DNA of 64,000 nt from Lumnitzera littorea (Eukaryota; Streptophyta; Magnoliopsida; Myrtales; Combretaceae). The position numbers were made by a program, and so were the translations under genes. The DNA lies in contig JAMXBB010000010.1 of assembly GCA_024138015.1 (NCBI GenBank), positions 52,886,320 through 52,950,319 of the forward strand. The letters run 5' to 3'. A model generated the notes under the pieces. It did no database searches. It was not told where the DNA came from and saw only the letters and a list, made by a program, of their open reading frames with translations. This document shows positions 12,301 to 22,795 of this stretch, in pieces (position 1 is the stretch's first letter; every line of letters begins with the position of its first letter).

Positions 12301-12436
12301 CACCTATAAGGTGAATGATCAAGTGTGTGCTCCCATTGTGGATAGTGGAAGTTGCACCAATGTAACATCAACCAATCTTGTTTCAAAACTGAAGTTACTG
12401 ATCGTTGCGCATCCGAAGCCATACAAGCTGCACTAA
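12301..12436 (+). pseudogene. Aspartic protease remnant (Ty3/gypsy)
   Basis: The retropepsin active-site triad Asp-Ser-Gly is at 12341-12349 in the context PIVDSGSCTNVTS. This domain would cut the polyprotein. It shares the frame with the zinc knuckle upstream, and the frame stops at 12436. Confidence 0.85.
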
Positions 12437-12769
12437 TTAAGTGAGAAAGAAGCCTTACATGTTACCAGATTCTCTACGACGTACTACCTGTGTGCGCTTC
12501 TCACTTATTGCTGGGTAGCTGTGATTGTTTTATAGGAGAGTTATACATGACGGCTACAGGAACAAATATATGTTCAAGAAGGATGACCGGCAAATTACGC
12601 TAAATCCGATGCCACCAAAAGAAGTTAATAAGTTGCAGACAAAACTTGGTCATGGATCGAAGAAGGCTCTAGCGATGAGTAGAGCCGAACTCCGAGAGGC
12701 CATCAATGCTGATAAACTAACCCTATTGTTGGTCAAGCAACTATTGGAAATGAAGAAGCAGGGTGAGCT

Positions 12770-13690
12770 GCCCTAGGAAATCAAGGAGTTGCTGGATGAA
12801 TATATCGACCTGTTCCTAAAACAGTTACTTGAGGGGTTGCCCCCAACTCAAGGCATAAAGCACTGCGTCGACTTAATACTCGGCGCCGCACTACCGAATA
12901 AGCCAGCTTATTGGATGAATCCCGAGCAGGCTTTTGAGTTCCAATGTTAAGTCAATGAGTTACTGGAGATAGGCTATGTAAGAAAGAGTCTCAACCTTTG
13001 TGTTGTGCTTATGCTTCCAGTACCGAAGAAGGATAGAACCTAGCAAATGTATATAGACAGTTAAGCTATTGACAAGATCATAATCAAATACAGGTATCTA
13101 ATTCCAAAGCTAGAAGACATATTGGATGAACTTAGTAAAGCTAAGATTTTCAATAAGATTGATCTTAAATCTAGCTATCATCAAATCTGTATGAGGCTAG
13201 GAGATGAATGGAAGACTGCATTCGAGACATGGACATTACAAATGGATGGTCATGCCCTTTCGGCTTGTTGAATGCCTCGAGCACTTTCATAAGACTAATG
13301 AACCATGTGCTGAGACGTCTCATTGAGAAGTGTATCATTGTGTACTTTGACGACATCCAATGTATCGACATGCCGAATCACTGTGAACATCTCAGAATAG
13401 TTCTCAATACCCTTCGTGTCAAGAGACTATTCAGCAATGTAAAAAAATGTTGATTTTGCTAGAAAGAAGTGATATTCTTGGGCTATGTAATCAGTAGAGG
13501 AGGCTTGCAAGTCAACAATGAAAAGATCCAAGCAATTATCGAGTGGCTAACTCCTACTACTTGTGTTAACATGAGAAGTTTCCACAAACTAATTTCATTT
13601 TACAGAAGGTTGATCGGGAATTTCAGCACCCTCGCTGCATCACTTACTGAATTAACGAAGAAAAACATTGACTTCCAATAGGGAGAAAGG
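12770..13690 (+). pseudogene. Reverse transcriptase remnant (Ty3/gypsy)
   Basis: RT motifs are recognisable in order: LEDILDELSKAKIFNKIDL (about 13110), PFGLLNASSTF (about 13256) and the catalytic YFDD box at 13343-13354, then the thumb region HKLISFYRRLIGNFS (about 13575). Several stop codons interrupt it. The catalytic aspartates are still encoded, but no long frame survives. Confidence 0.9.
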
Positions 13691-13739
13691 GAGGAGAGGA
13701 GTTTTGCCAAGATAAAAGAAAGATTGACCTTCGCTCTGG

Positions 13740-14170
13740 TGTTAGTTCTGTCTGACTTCGAGAAAATATTTAAGCTAGAGTATGATGCATCAAGCATTGG
13801 AATAGGCATTGTCCTAATACAAGAAAGCCGACTAATTGCTTTCCACAATGAGAAGCTCTGAAGACGGTAGCTGAACTACTTCGTATATAACAAGGAACTT
13901 TTGGCATTGATTCAAGCATTGCAAGTATGGCAGCACTATTTACTATCGAAAGAATTTATCGTATATATTGACCATGAATTGCCGAGGTACTTTCGAAGTT
14001 AGACCAAGTTATCGAAGCGGCAGGCGAGATGGGTTAAATTCCTTGAAGGATTCAATTTCATAATAAAGTATAAGTAGAGAAAGAGCAATGTAGTTGTAGA
14101 TACTCTCTCGAGGAGATATGCACTTTTATCAAAATTGCAAACCAGACTATTTGGGTTTGCAAGTATCAAA
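13740..14170 (+). pseudogene. RNase H remnant (Ty3/gypsy)
   Basis: It follows RT directly. EYDASSIGIGIVLIQE holds the first catalytic Asp, KELLALIQALQVWQHYLL the Glu helix, and YIDHELP and NVVVDTLSRR the later motifs. Stops occur, for example near 13861 and 14001. Confidence 0.85.
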
Positions 14171-14189
14171 GAATAGTACTTTGAGGATC

Positions 14190-15463
14190 CACACTTCGGA
14201 CCCATAATTTCACGATGCATCAGTGGGGGGACAGTGGACGAGCATCATGTGGAGAATGGCTACTTGTTCCGAGGCGAAAAATTATACGTACTGATTTGTT
14301 CATCGAGAGAGCTACTGATCAAGGAAGCCCACAGTGGAGGATTCTCCAATCATTTGGAGAAAGGAGGACCTGTGAGCTGTTAAATGGTCGATTATATTTG
14401 CTAAGGATGAGGAGAGATGTATACCAAGTGGTCGAAGGCTATACTGTATGCAAGAAGGCTAAGTGTCGAGCCGAGCAAGGGAAAGCAATGTCTTTTATCT
14501 ATCCCGATGAAGCCGTAGACCGAGTTGAGCATAGAATTTATTCTTGGACTACCGTAAATTATCTGAGGCATAGATTCTATAATGGTCATTATGAATCGGT
14601 TCAGCAAAATGGCACACTTCATGTCCTGCTCAAAAACTAATGATGCTTCAGTTATTGCATCCCTTTTCTTGTAGGAGATTGTGTGGATACACAGCGTGCC
14701 AAGAAGTGTAATCTCGGAAAGAGATCCGAAGTTCTTAAGCCATTTCTGGAGGACCTTGTGGTGTTGGATAGAGACCAAACTACTATTCGGTACTTCTTGC
14801 CACCCTTAAACTAACGGCTAAACAGAAGTGGTTAACTATACTTTGAGATCACCACTTCGAGCTACAGTGGGCAAGAACTTGGTCGATTAGGACGTCTGCT
14901 TACCTGTGGTTGAGTTCGCTTATAACCAGACAGTACATGACACCACTAAGTGGACTCCCTTCAAAGTAGTCTATGGTTTCAATCCCGAGTTGCCCCTCAA
15001 TCATAGCCCTACACCTGTAGCCACATAAGAGGACCATGACACCTTAGCTAGAGCACGATCCCTTCGGTACATCTATGACAAGGTCACTCGGCACATCAAC
15101 TAAGCTACTAGATGAATGCAAGAAAAGACTAAGGGTAAAACGGTTAAACAATTTTAGCTAAGAGACATGGTGTGGTTGTACCTCAGCAAGGAACGATTTT
15201 TGAACAAGAGAAGGTACAAATTATTTGCAAGAGCGGAAGGACCTTTCAAAATCCTCCAAAAGATCAATGATAATGCCTACAAATTAAAATTGCCCAAGGA
15301 CTATAGGGTTTCTGATGCCTTCAACATTGCCGACCTTAGTCCGTATCACCCTAATAGAGAATCGAGTGAAGACCAGTTGGATTTGATCTCAAATCCAAAA
15401 CAACCCAGAAGGAATGATGGGAATCAAGTTACCGGACCCTTGACTCGCAGCCATGCTCGATGA
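14190..15463 (+). pseudogene. Integrase remnant with GPF/Y module (Ty3/gypsy)
   Basis: The N-terminal zinc-binding region is partly readable (LLRMRRDVYQVVEGYTVCKK near 14400-14460). The DDE core is heavily decayed. The C-terminal part 15167-15463 is one open frame with KYKLFARAEGPFKI-like sequence, the GPF/Y module, and DLSPYHPN. The final residues (PLTRSHAR) are encoded inside the 3' LTR, which starts at 15415. No chromodomain was recognised. Confidence 0.87.
15407..15414 (+). other. Polypurine tract of the nested Ty3/gypsy element
   Basis: AGAAGGAA abuts the 3' LTR start TGATGGG, which is where the plus-strand primer is expected. Confidence 0.6.
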
Positions 15464-16181
15464 CTAGATGGGCTGGCATGACGAATTCTTCTGATTCAGC
15501 CGACCCTTGCTGAGGCTAAGTCACCCTTTATGCCGACTGCCCATCTTTCCATAGTGTACCGAATTGTAGATTATTCACTCGCATTTGAATCAATCAATTA
15601 CTCAACATCCTCCTTGCTAAGAAGCCAAAAACGAGAGACCCCGGATTAGTTAAGCCATCCTTGCTCGAATAAGCTTACTGTACGTACTTTTTGTCTACAT
15701 CTTCCAATAATCATGCCAATGTAGCATTGCCACGTGTACAGTATCATGTGTAGAATCCATTGTACCAATGATTGTTTTTCTTATATGTTCATTTTTACCC
15801 TTTTGTATCTTATATATTACTTCCTTAGGAAATGCCCTTTTGTAACTGTAAAGCATCAAATTATCCTTAATATACTCGAGTATTTTCTTACTTGCGTAAA
15901 CACTCTATTTACTTTTGACATCACTCTTATCCTAACCCTTAAGCAAGGCTAGGTAGCGAGTAATCTTACTGGATCGATTCATACGTCATATCGAATTGTG
16001 CTGCAAGTCCTCGGAAGTTTCATTGTTGCGTCATATTGTCTGAAGCTGTTTATGGGTTTTACTTACCTCTCATTCGCCATTCATTCCTTTCCACTTTCTT
16101 CCATTAATTCTTTTGAGCTTTCTACAAGTTTGGACTTATCCAATGACCAACCTTGTTTGTTCTCGATCACAGTTTGCACCA
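15415..16181 (+). repeat. 3' LTR of the nested Ty3/gypsy element (767 bp)
   Basis: It begins TGATGGGAATC and ends TTTGCACCA, followed by the CCTTC duplication. Relative to the 5' LTR it lacks about 57 bp containing the TATA box, and a smaller piece near 15525. Confidence 0.92.
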
Positions 16182-16186
16182 CCTTC

Positions 16187-17150
16187 TATCAACGTTCTCA
16201 ATTTAAAGTTTCTATACCCCCAAAGGGTTGTAAATATGTCTTACCCAAAGGATTATACCAGTCTTAAATTTAACAGAAAGTAAGGAAGCACCAAAGAGCA
16301 TCTCCTTAAGTTTATGGAGACACTTAATGTCTACAACCTTAATGATGACCACAAGTTAAAGGAGTTTTCAAAGTCTTTAACAAAGAAGGCATATACTTGG
16401 TATGTGAACTTACCCCTAGGATCAATTGATTTATGGGGAACCATGTGCAAGCTATTTATGGAAAAGTTTTTTGAGACTTAAGAGTGAGTGACTATTACCG
16501 ATATGGGACGCTTCAGGCAATGCCTAAGGGAAAACCTTATGGACTACGTTGAATGCTTTAGGAAACATTAGCTAGACATCCAAGATACATATGATGAAAA
16601 AGAACTTGTTGAGATCTGCATCCAAGGCATGTCTACAGAATATGCCATGCATCTTGAAAACTTGTCATTGAATTCCTTTGCAACATTGGCAGAAAATGCT
16701 CGGAGAACTAACAATTCAATTTCTAAACAAAAAGATGAGCTTAGAAGAAGTAAGGGCCCTTTGTAAACTCTACAAATGAAGGAAGACACGGTAACAATAA
16801 AAGGATAAGGAATGAGGTCTCCAAGAATGCCCCAACATTCCTATGTTTGATAGATAAAGTTCGTGCAATTCTCGATAGATAGATCAAGGATGGGAATATC
16901 AAATTACCAACGATAAACAGATAGCCAACTGTACAAGAGAAGAATGATCTCGAATATTGCTAGTATCGTAGAGTTGTTAATCATGTCACCAAGGATTATA
17001 AGAATCTGAGATAGATATTCCAAAAGAGAATATGAAGTGGTGAATTGGTCGTTGAAGGTAATAGCATTTGTATAATGGAGACTGAAGATAGTGATAGCGA
17101 GTAAAGTTTTGTAAAAGTATTTGATCATGTATTAAAGGTAAAACCCACCC
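16187..17150 (+). pseudogene. gag remnant of the large retroelement, 3' part
   Basis: This is the retrotransposon-gag domain of a Tat-like family: a start region reading SYPKDY, then KEHLLKFMETLNVYNL, KAYTWYVNLPLGSIDLW, FRQCLRENLMDYVECFRK, then ELVEICIQGM and LENLSLNSF, in family order. Stops interrupt it at 16281 and several later points. Its frame is the continuation of the frame that ends at 9971, once the single target-site copy is allowed for. No zinc knuckle or protease follows. Confidence 0.85.
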
Positions 17151-17652
17151 ATCATTTGTACTCATACTTTAAAAGGAAGAAATAGATTCAACTTTATTCA
17201 TGAAATGATATTTTCTTTTGCCTATCTATTATGACTGTTTGCACTTATCTTTTGACAATTGGCTTAGATAAAGGAAAAATCTACAAACATCACCTCACCC
17301 TTTGAAGCTGGGACAATCCCTTTACATTGCGTATGGCTAACACTGTTTCCATAAGCCCATGATGACTAGATGTAGCTAATATCACCCTTTGTTGTCAAGC
17401 AATTAAAACATCCTCTTGACAAGCATTTTTTAACCAACATGATATAGCTATTATTGCTACCATGGTGGTCTGTTCACAAATATGGTCAGGTGTAGCTAGT
17501 ATTGCCACCCGCTATCTCTCACTAATAGTTTCTATGATACCAAAACTGGTATATCTAACATAATGCCTAATATGACGTAGTTAACAATGCCACCACAATC
17601 TTGGGACATACAGGTTTATCTAAGGTCATTGTCTAGTGTTCCTCATTTACAG

Positions 17653-18200
17653 GATAAAAGCGACCTCAGTTGTGATGGGTCAAAGTAATCTCATAGCAGG
17701 CTTAGTAACTGTAATACCTTTTTGTAGAATCGAGGTCAAAGCGACCTCATCCATGAACGGTTAAAGCAATCAAATCATGGTAGTTGTAGTTGCTCAATAA
17801 AAGCATAGGCTCCTAAGCATGCGGTAGGCACAATGCCCATTTCTACAATATTACTCACGAGATCAAAGTGATCTCAACTGTAATGGGTCGAAGCAATCCT
17901 GCAACAGGCTTGACAACTATAATACCTTTCTACAAAGTCAAGGTCCAAGTGACCTCATTCACGAATGGTTGAAGTAATCAAATCATGGTAGCTATAGTTG
18001 CTCAATAGAAGCATACGCTCTTAGCACCCAACTAATGCAACGCCAATTTCTATAACATTACTCACAAGATCAGAGCGATCTTTGCTATGAAGGGTTGAAG
18101 CATCCCTATAACAAGCTTAATAGCCATAATGCCTTTTTATAGAGACAAGGTTGAAGTGACCTTGTTCACGAATGGTTGAAGAGGCTCCATGATATACTCT
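17653..18200. repeat. Minisatellite, about 208-bp unit, 2.6 copies
   Basis: Units start at 17653 (GATAAAAGCGACCTCAG), 17861 (GATCAAAGTGATCTCAA) and 18068 (GATCAGAGCGATCTTTG), so the periods are 208 and 207. Each has an internal echo of the GACCTCA motif (for example 17743, 17950 and 18160). The third unit is truncated. Confidence 0.88.
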
Positions 18201-19301
18201 ACTTAATAATTCTTGAAGTATATAAGTAAGTGCAAAAGGATTCACACGATGGGATGAGGTTATATCCTTCAAATCATAAGTTGTTGCCTTATTATGCTAT
18301 GATATGCCATCAATTAGGGGAGTAGAACGATTCTTCAACATGTCATGCCTAATTATGAGTGATTAATATCTTAGCAAGAGGACGATTCACATAGTAGTAA
18401 AGCTTTTATATAAAGTAATTGAATGTGGAACATGCCTCTGATTAAGTTGCATAAAACATGATTAAAAGCTTTACTAAATGGCAATGGTTCTTCAGTTTCC
18501 ATTATTTGACGTCCACTTAGCACTCCTAAGTAATAGCCTCATACGCTCATTAAGAATGACTGTTTATGAACACTTAATTGTTTTCATACCTCTACGTATT
18601 GGCCTTACGCTTATGAAACACTTGATTGGAGTCGGTTCTCCTTAGGTAGTCTACTAACTTAATGATCTTGGAATTTGGAATGGAGCTGACTCTTGAAACG
18701 AACTCTTAATGTTGTAAATCCTAACACCTAAAGGGAAGCTGGAGCAACAATCACGCGCCTATTATGGATGGATACATTCGAGTGAGGCATGGTACTTTAA
18801 AGTGGGCGCTTATACATTAGGAAAGTCTAGATAGTTTTCTCTCCTTGGGAATTCCTACAACCTTACCGACAATACTCCTTAGAAGCTAGTCTTTAGCAAT
18901 GTTTCCTTTCTTCATGGTGTTTGACCTTTGTTAAATTCCTACAAATATCTCCTTAAGCTATTGAACATCAGCTTGGCATTTAGTGCTGGTAATGACACCT
19001 GGTTAACTCTTTTGGGTGATACGACTCCCTACTTGTTGACAATGGATCGGTTGAACAAATGCTTGAGTATTGAATGGATGTTTTGATTAGATTTGGACTC
19101 TTACTCCATACTTCTTAGGATGGTATGAATCTTTAACATTAACAAATGGCACCAAGGGGTGGAAATAACACTGAAGTTATTCCAATCCTTAATGAGTAAT
19201 GCAATGCTTGACAACTAGATGGCGCTTGAATTGGGTAGATGTAGACTCCTTAGATGCGTAGCTCACTACTTGGCTCCATGAACAAGAATCTAGGAAAATG
19301 C

Positions 19302-19545
19302 ATAAAGTTAACTACGAGCTCATTAAACATTAAGCATCTACGATAATGCCAAGGTTAACCAAGGGCTTATATTGATGATTGTATATAGGGAATTTGGACT
19401 AACACTTAAAGCTAGCCAGGGCCCGTTATATGTTAAGAATCCATGATAACACGTAAAGTTAATAGTAGGCCTATATCGATGTCTGGGTATTATGACTGTA
19501 GGCCAACAAATAAAGTTAACTACGGGCCCTTTTGAGTGATGAAGC
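19302..19545. repeat. Degenerate array, about 50-bp unit
   Basis: Related blocks of type AAAGTTAACTACGGGC appear near 19305, 19352, 19407, 19456 and 19511, in variable form. Spacing is 45-55 bp. Confidence 0.5.
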
Positions 19546-20154
19546 CTAGCCTTTAAGTGAAGCAATACTAAGAGTTGTTTTATAAAATAAAAAGATGAAG
19601 AAAGAAAAGAATGAGAAAAAGGAAGAGGAAGATCTTGCATACTTAATACATGAAAAGAAGCTGCCCCTGTGAAGCTTTATTGAATATTGGATCGATCATA
19701 GAATCAAGATTAGAAAAGAACTATAAGGAAAATTCTGAATTGAAAATACAAAAGCCTTACTCTCTTTTGGTTACTCCTCTTGCTGACATTGTCAAAGCCA
19801 TAAATCTAATCGTATACGAATAACAAAAATAAAGTACTGCCCAAAGCTTTAATTCATGTTCATTGTTAATGAATGTGTTTGATCACTTCATGAGTCAACT
19901 CAAGAAAAATGTATACCTCAACATCCATATGGCAAAGAAACAAGCTACTGAGTTTATAGTCTTAGGAAGCCACAAGAATTAAAATAATAACAATAGTAAT
20001 AATAGTAGACTGCACTACATTGTTTGAGACATATTGAACAAAAGAAAAGGGCTATAAATTCTCTATATGTTGAAACGAGTAGATAAATACTAGTACAAGA
20101 GATGATTTGAATCAAAGGAGAAGGGAATACACTTCATCATGATACACAAAAACA

Positions 20155-20172
20155 ATATATATATATATATAT
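20155..20172. repeat. (AT)9 tract at left border of viral sequence
   Basis: A pure alternating AT run. Viral coding sequence begins on the base after it. Confidence 0.9.
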
Positions 20173-20325
20173 GAATGTTTTAAATGGAAATTAAGTGATG
20201 GACAAATAATAGAATCAAATTATATACCACTTAGTAATATAAAATCTATACATAAAAATACTAAAATAACACTTGCTTCTTTTAAAAATGTTACAGAAAA
20301 AAAAGGCTCGGGAATTAAAAAATAA
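20173..20325 (+). pseudogene. Caulimovirid polyprotein linker, between movement and coat regions
   Basis: An open stretch of 50 codons, ending at TAA (20323), directly after the AT tract. It reads CFKWKLSDGQIIES near its start. In related polyproteins such a segment lies just after the movement protein. Assignment is by position and resemblance. Confidence 0.55.
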
Positions 20326-20387
20326 TAATATATAAAAACAATTTCATTAATCAACACTTACATACAATAATAAAATAATTAGACATA

Positions 20388-21480
20388 ATGGAAAATGTAA
20401 TTAATAATGAGATAAATAAAACACAAGAGACAACTAGAATCAATCAAGTTAATAAAAGTGTACCTTTGTTTAAACCTTTCAAAATGCTAAAAAATCTAAG
20501 TATTGGATTTTTAAAAGTCTTAAAAGATAAAAGAAGAATGCTAAAAGCAAAAATGAAAGAAGAAATAAAACTAATTGATATTCTGAAAATGGAAACACTA
20601 ATTAACACTTCAAAATTAAGAGGTATTACTATAGAAGATATACCTTCAGAAAAAATTAATGTTCTTAATGAAACTGATAATGATTTAAGAAATGATACAA
20701 TGTCCAATATTTCTTTAAAAGACTTAAACATTAATGAATCTAATGACAAAATTAATAAACTTGTTTGGAAAGAACCTAAAAAATTATATTATCAAAGAGT
20801 AACACCTTCCGATATACTTCTTGAAGAAAAAAATGATAATTACCAAAATAGATATACAGTAGGATCCACCTATGGATGGAACATTGATGGATGCTTTGAA
20901 CAAAAAATTCTTAATGTTCTTAATCAAATGATAATGTTTTCAAATACTAACAAAACTGTTCCAAATGTTACCGATTACTAAGTAGCATTATTTTTAATTT
21001 CTGGTTTTACTAGACAGTTAAAAAGTTAGTGAGATAAGTATCTCATTGAAGAACAACGATTTAATATTTTAACTTTACATAAAACTGATGATAATGGAAT
21101 TAAAATACTTGATGAAAATGATGAACCAATCCAAGATATGGTTAACACTAATATTCTTAATCGACCAACGTTTCATAGGAGGTCCATCACACATTCAAGA
21201 TAAAACTTTAAATCTATTGTCCAATATGAAATACAAGTCTTTGGGAGAATTTAAACAATATAAAGATATTTTCTCCTAAAGAGTTTTACTTCATAATGAC
21301 TACAAACTAACCTTTTTGGAAAGAAAAATTCTTAGTTGGTTTACCTAAGTTAATAAGAGAACATATTAAGAAAAAAATTCGAGAAAAAAATAATAGTGAA
21401 ATTCCTCATAATAATTTCTCATATGAGGAATTAGTATTATATGTGTATAAAATTGAAACTAATATATGCACAACAATTAG
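20388..21480 (+). pseudogene. Caulimovirid coat-protein region, N-terminal and core
   Basis: The first 197 codons (20388-20981) are open, Lys/Glu-rich and helical, then TPSDILLEE and VGSTYGWNIDG. After the TAA at 20979 the same frame continues as LISGFTRQLKS, a stop, then WDKYLIEEQ, which is the family core. Further decayed sequence reaches about 21480. This is the capsid part of a plant pararetrovirus polyprotein. Domain limits are approximate. Confidence 0.75.
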
Positions 21481-21659
21481 ACTGCAAAAACAATTAAAAA
21501 AATGAACAACGCTTAAAACGCCAAAATCTTGGTAATTTTTGTACTCAATATGATCCTTTTTTTATTGATAAGAAGAAGAAAAAGAATGTAAAACACTCAT
21601 ATTCACACTTACAATGTTCAAATAAAAACCCCAAAGAAATTTTAAGAAAAAATCTTTTA

Positions 21660-21960
21660 AAAAACTTGAAAATGAAAAGAAACCAATAGATAAAAAACAT
21701 ACAAGAAAGTCGTATAAACAATTAAGATGTTATAAATGTAAAAAAATTTGTCATATAACTAACTTCTATAGAATCAATAATAAACTCAATGAATTAAACC
21801 TTGATGATAAAATAATGGAAAACATTTTACAAATTTTTGCTGGTAATGAACCCTCTTCATAAAAAAATGATTATGATGATGGAATTCAAGTCAATGATAT
21901 TGAATTCACATCGTCTTCATAATCTGAAGAAGACAATGAAATTAATACTTTAACTAATGA
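21660..21960 (+). pseudogene. Caulimovirid zinc-knuckle and acidic region
   Basis: CYKCKKICHITNFY starts at 21728. It fits the CCHC nucleic-acid-binding knuckle except that the last Cys is Tyr (TAT), so metal binding would be lost. A basic stretch precedes it and an acidic Ser/Glu/Asp-rich stretch follows. Stops occur at about 21862 and 21922. Confidence 0.75.
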
Positions 21961-22313
21961 AGTAGAAGAAATTTTTCGTAAAATTAATCTTATGAGCAAC
22001 AATAATGAAAAACTTGATTGTTTAAAAACCATCAATAAAACTAATCTTACACTTACACTAAATTTACCTTATAATCTTAATGAAATCCTTGAAAGAGATA
22101 AAAAAAAACAGAGAAAATTTATTTCTATTAATATTCATAATGAAATTAATAATAAAAAACTTGAAGTTAATGCAACTAAAGCTTCAAAAGGATTTTCTTG
22201 AATTTAAACAAAAAATGATAATTCAAGAATATTATGATAGTAATTCAATTGATGAGCCAGAAACTTCTAACAATGAGAATATATAGAAGATTTCTGAAAA
22301 TTTTGATTATCTC

Positions 22314-22541
22314 ATGCAACTTGTTGAGATAACAACTAGAAAATGGTTTGTTAATGTCACAATTAAAATAAATAATGAGTTCATTTTAGAAACCACTTTA
22401 TTATTTGATACTAGTACTAAATTAAATTGTATTAGAGAAGGATTAATTCCTACAAAATACTTTGAAAAGATTACTCAGTCCTTAAAATCACATCTGGTGA
22501 CAAATTACAAATTAATTATAAATTGTCCAATGCTAAAATAA
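22314..22541 (+). pseudogene. Caulimovirid aspartic protease
   Basis: A 75-codon open stretch. LLFDTSTKLNC holds the Asp-Thr-Ser triad at 22407-22415 (Gly or Ser is usual at the third site). REGLIPTKYFEK follows, a stretch typical of this viral family. The preceding frame (21992-22201) probably forms the linker to the coat region, with a frameshift between them. Confidence 0.82.
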
Positions 22542-22795
22542 TAAAAGAGGATGTTTCCTATAAAACTGCTTTTATTCTTATTAAGAATCTATAACAAAAT
22601 GTAATCTTAGGAACACTTTTTATTAATTTAATTCAACCCTTTTTGGTTAATAATTATGGTATTGAAACACAATATTTCAAAAAGAAAATTGTCTTTAATT
22701 TTATCTCAAAACCCTAAATCAAAAACTTAAATGAATTAAAAGACAATTCAATCTCTGAATTAAATTGTTTAATTAGATGTAAAGAAAAATATTTA

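Larger units (their letters stand above)
9972..16181 (+). mobile_element. Ty3/gypsy LTR retrotransposon, decayed, nested in the gag of the large element
   Basis: LTRs at 9972-10821 and 15415-16181 and a 5-bp duplication CCTTC (9967-9971 and 16182-16186) define the ends. Internal order is primer site, gag with CCHC knuckle, protease, RT, RNase H, integrase, the Ty3/gypsy order. Each domain has in-frame stops, so no product is expected. Integrase ends with a GPF/Y-type module (AEGPFKILQKI). No chromodomain was seen. The last codons of the frame run past 15415 into the 3' LTR before a stop at about 15461. The clade cannot be fixed by eye. Confidence 0.93.
17151..20154. other. Non-coding interior of the large retroelement
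   Basis: No protease, RT or integrase motifs were seen in any frame. It contains degenerate GTAGCTA-type repeats (17360-17600), the 208-bp minisatellite (17653-18200) and the roughly 50-bp repeat array (19302-19545). Tandem arrays in non-coding parts are known for plant Tat/Ogre elements. Confidence 0.6.

Noticed and set aside
20444..20749. 101-codon open frame on the minus strand
   Set aside because: Shadow of the viral coat-region frame on the plus strand.
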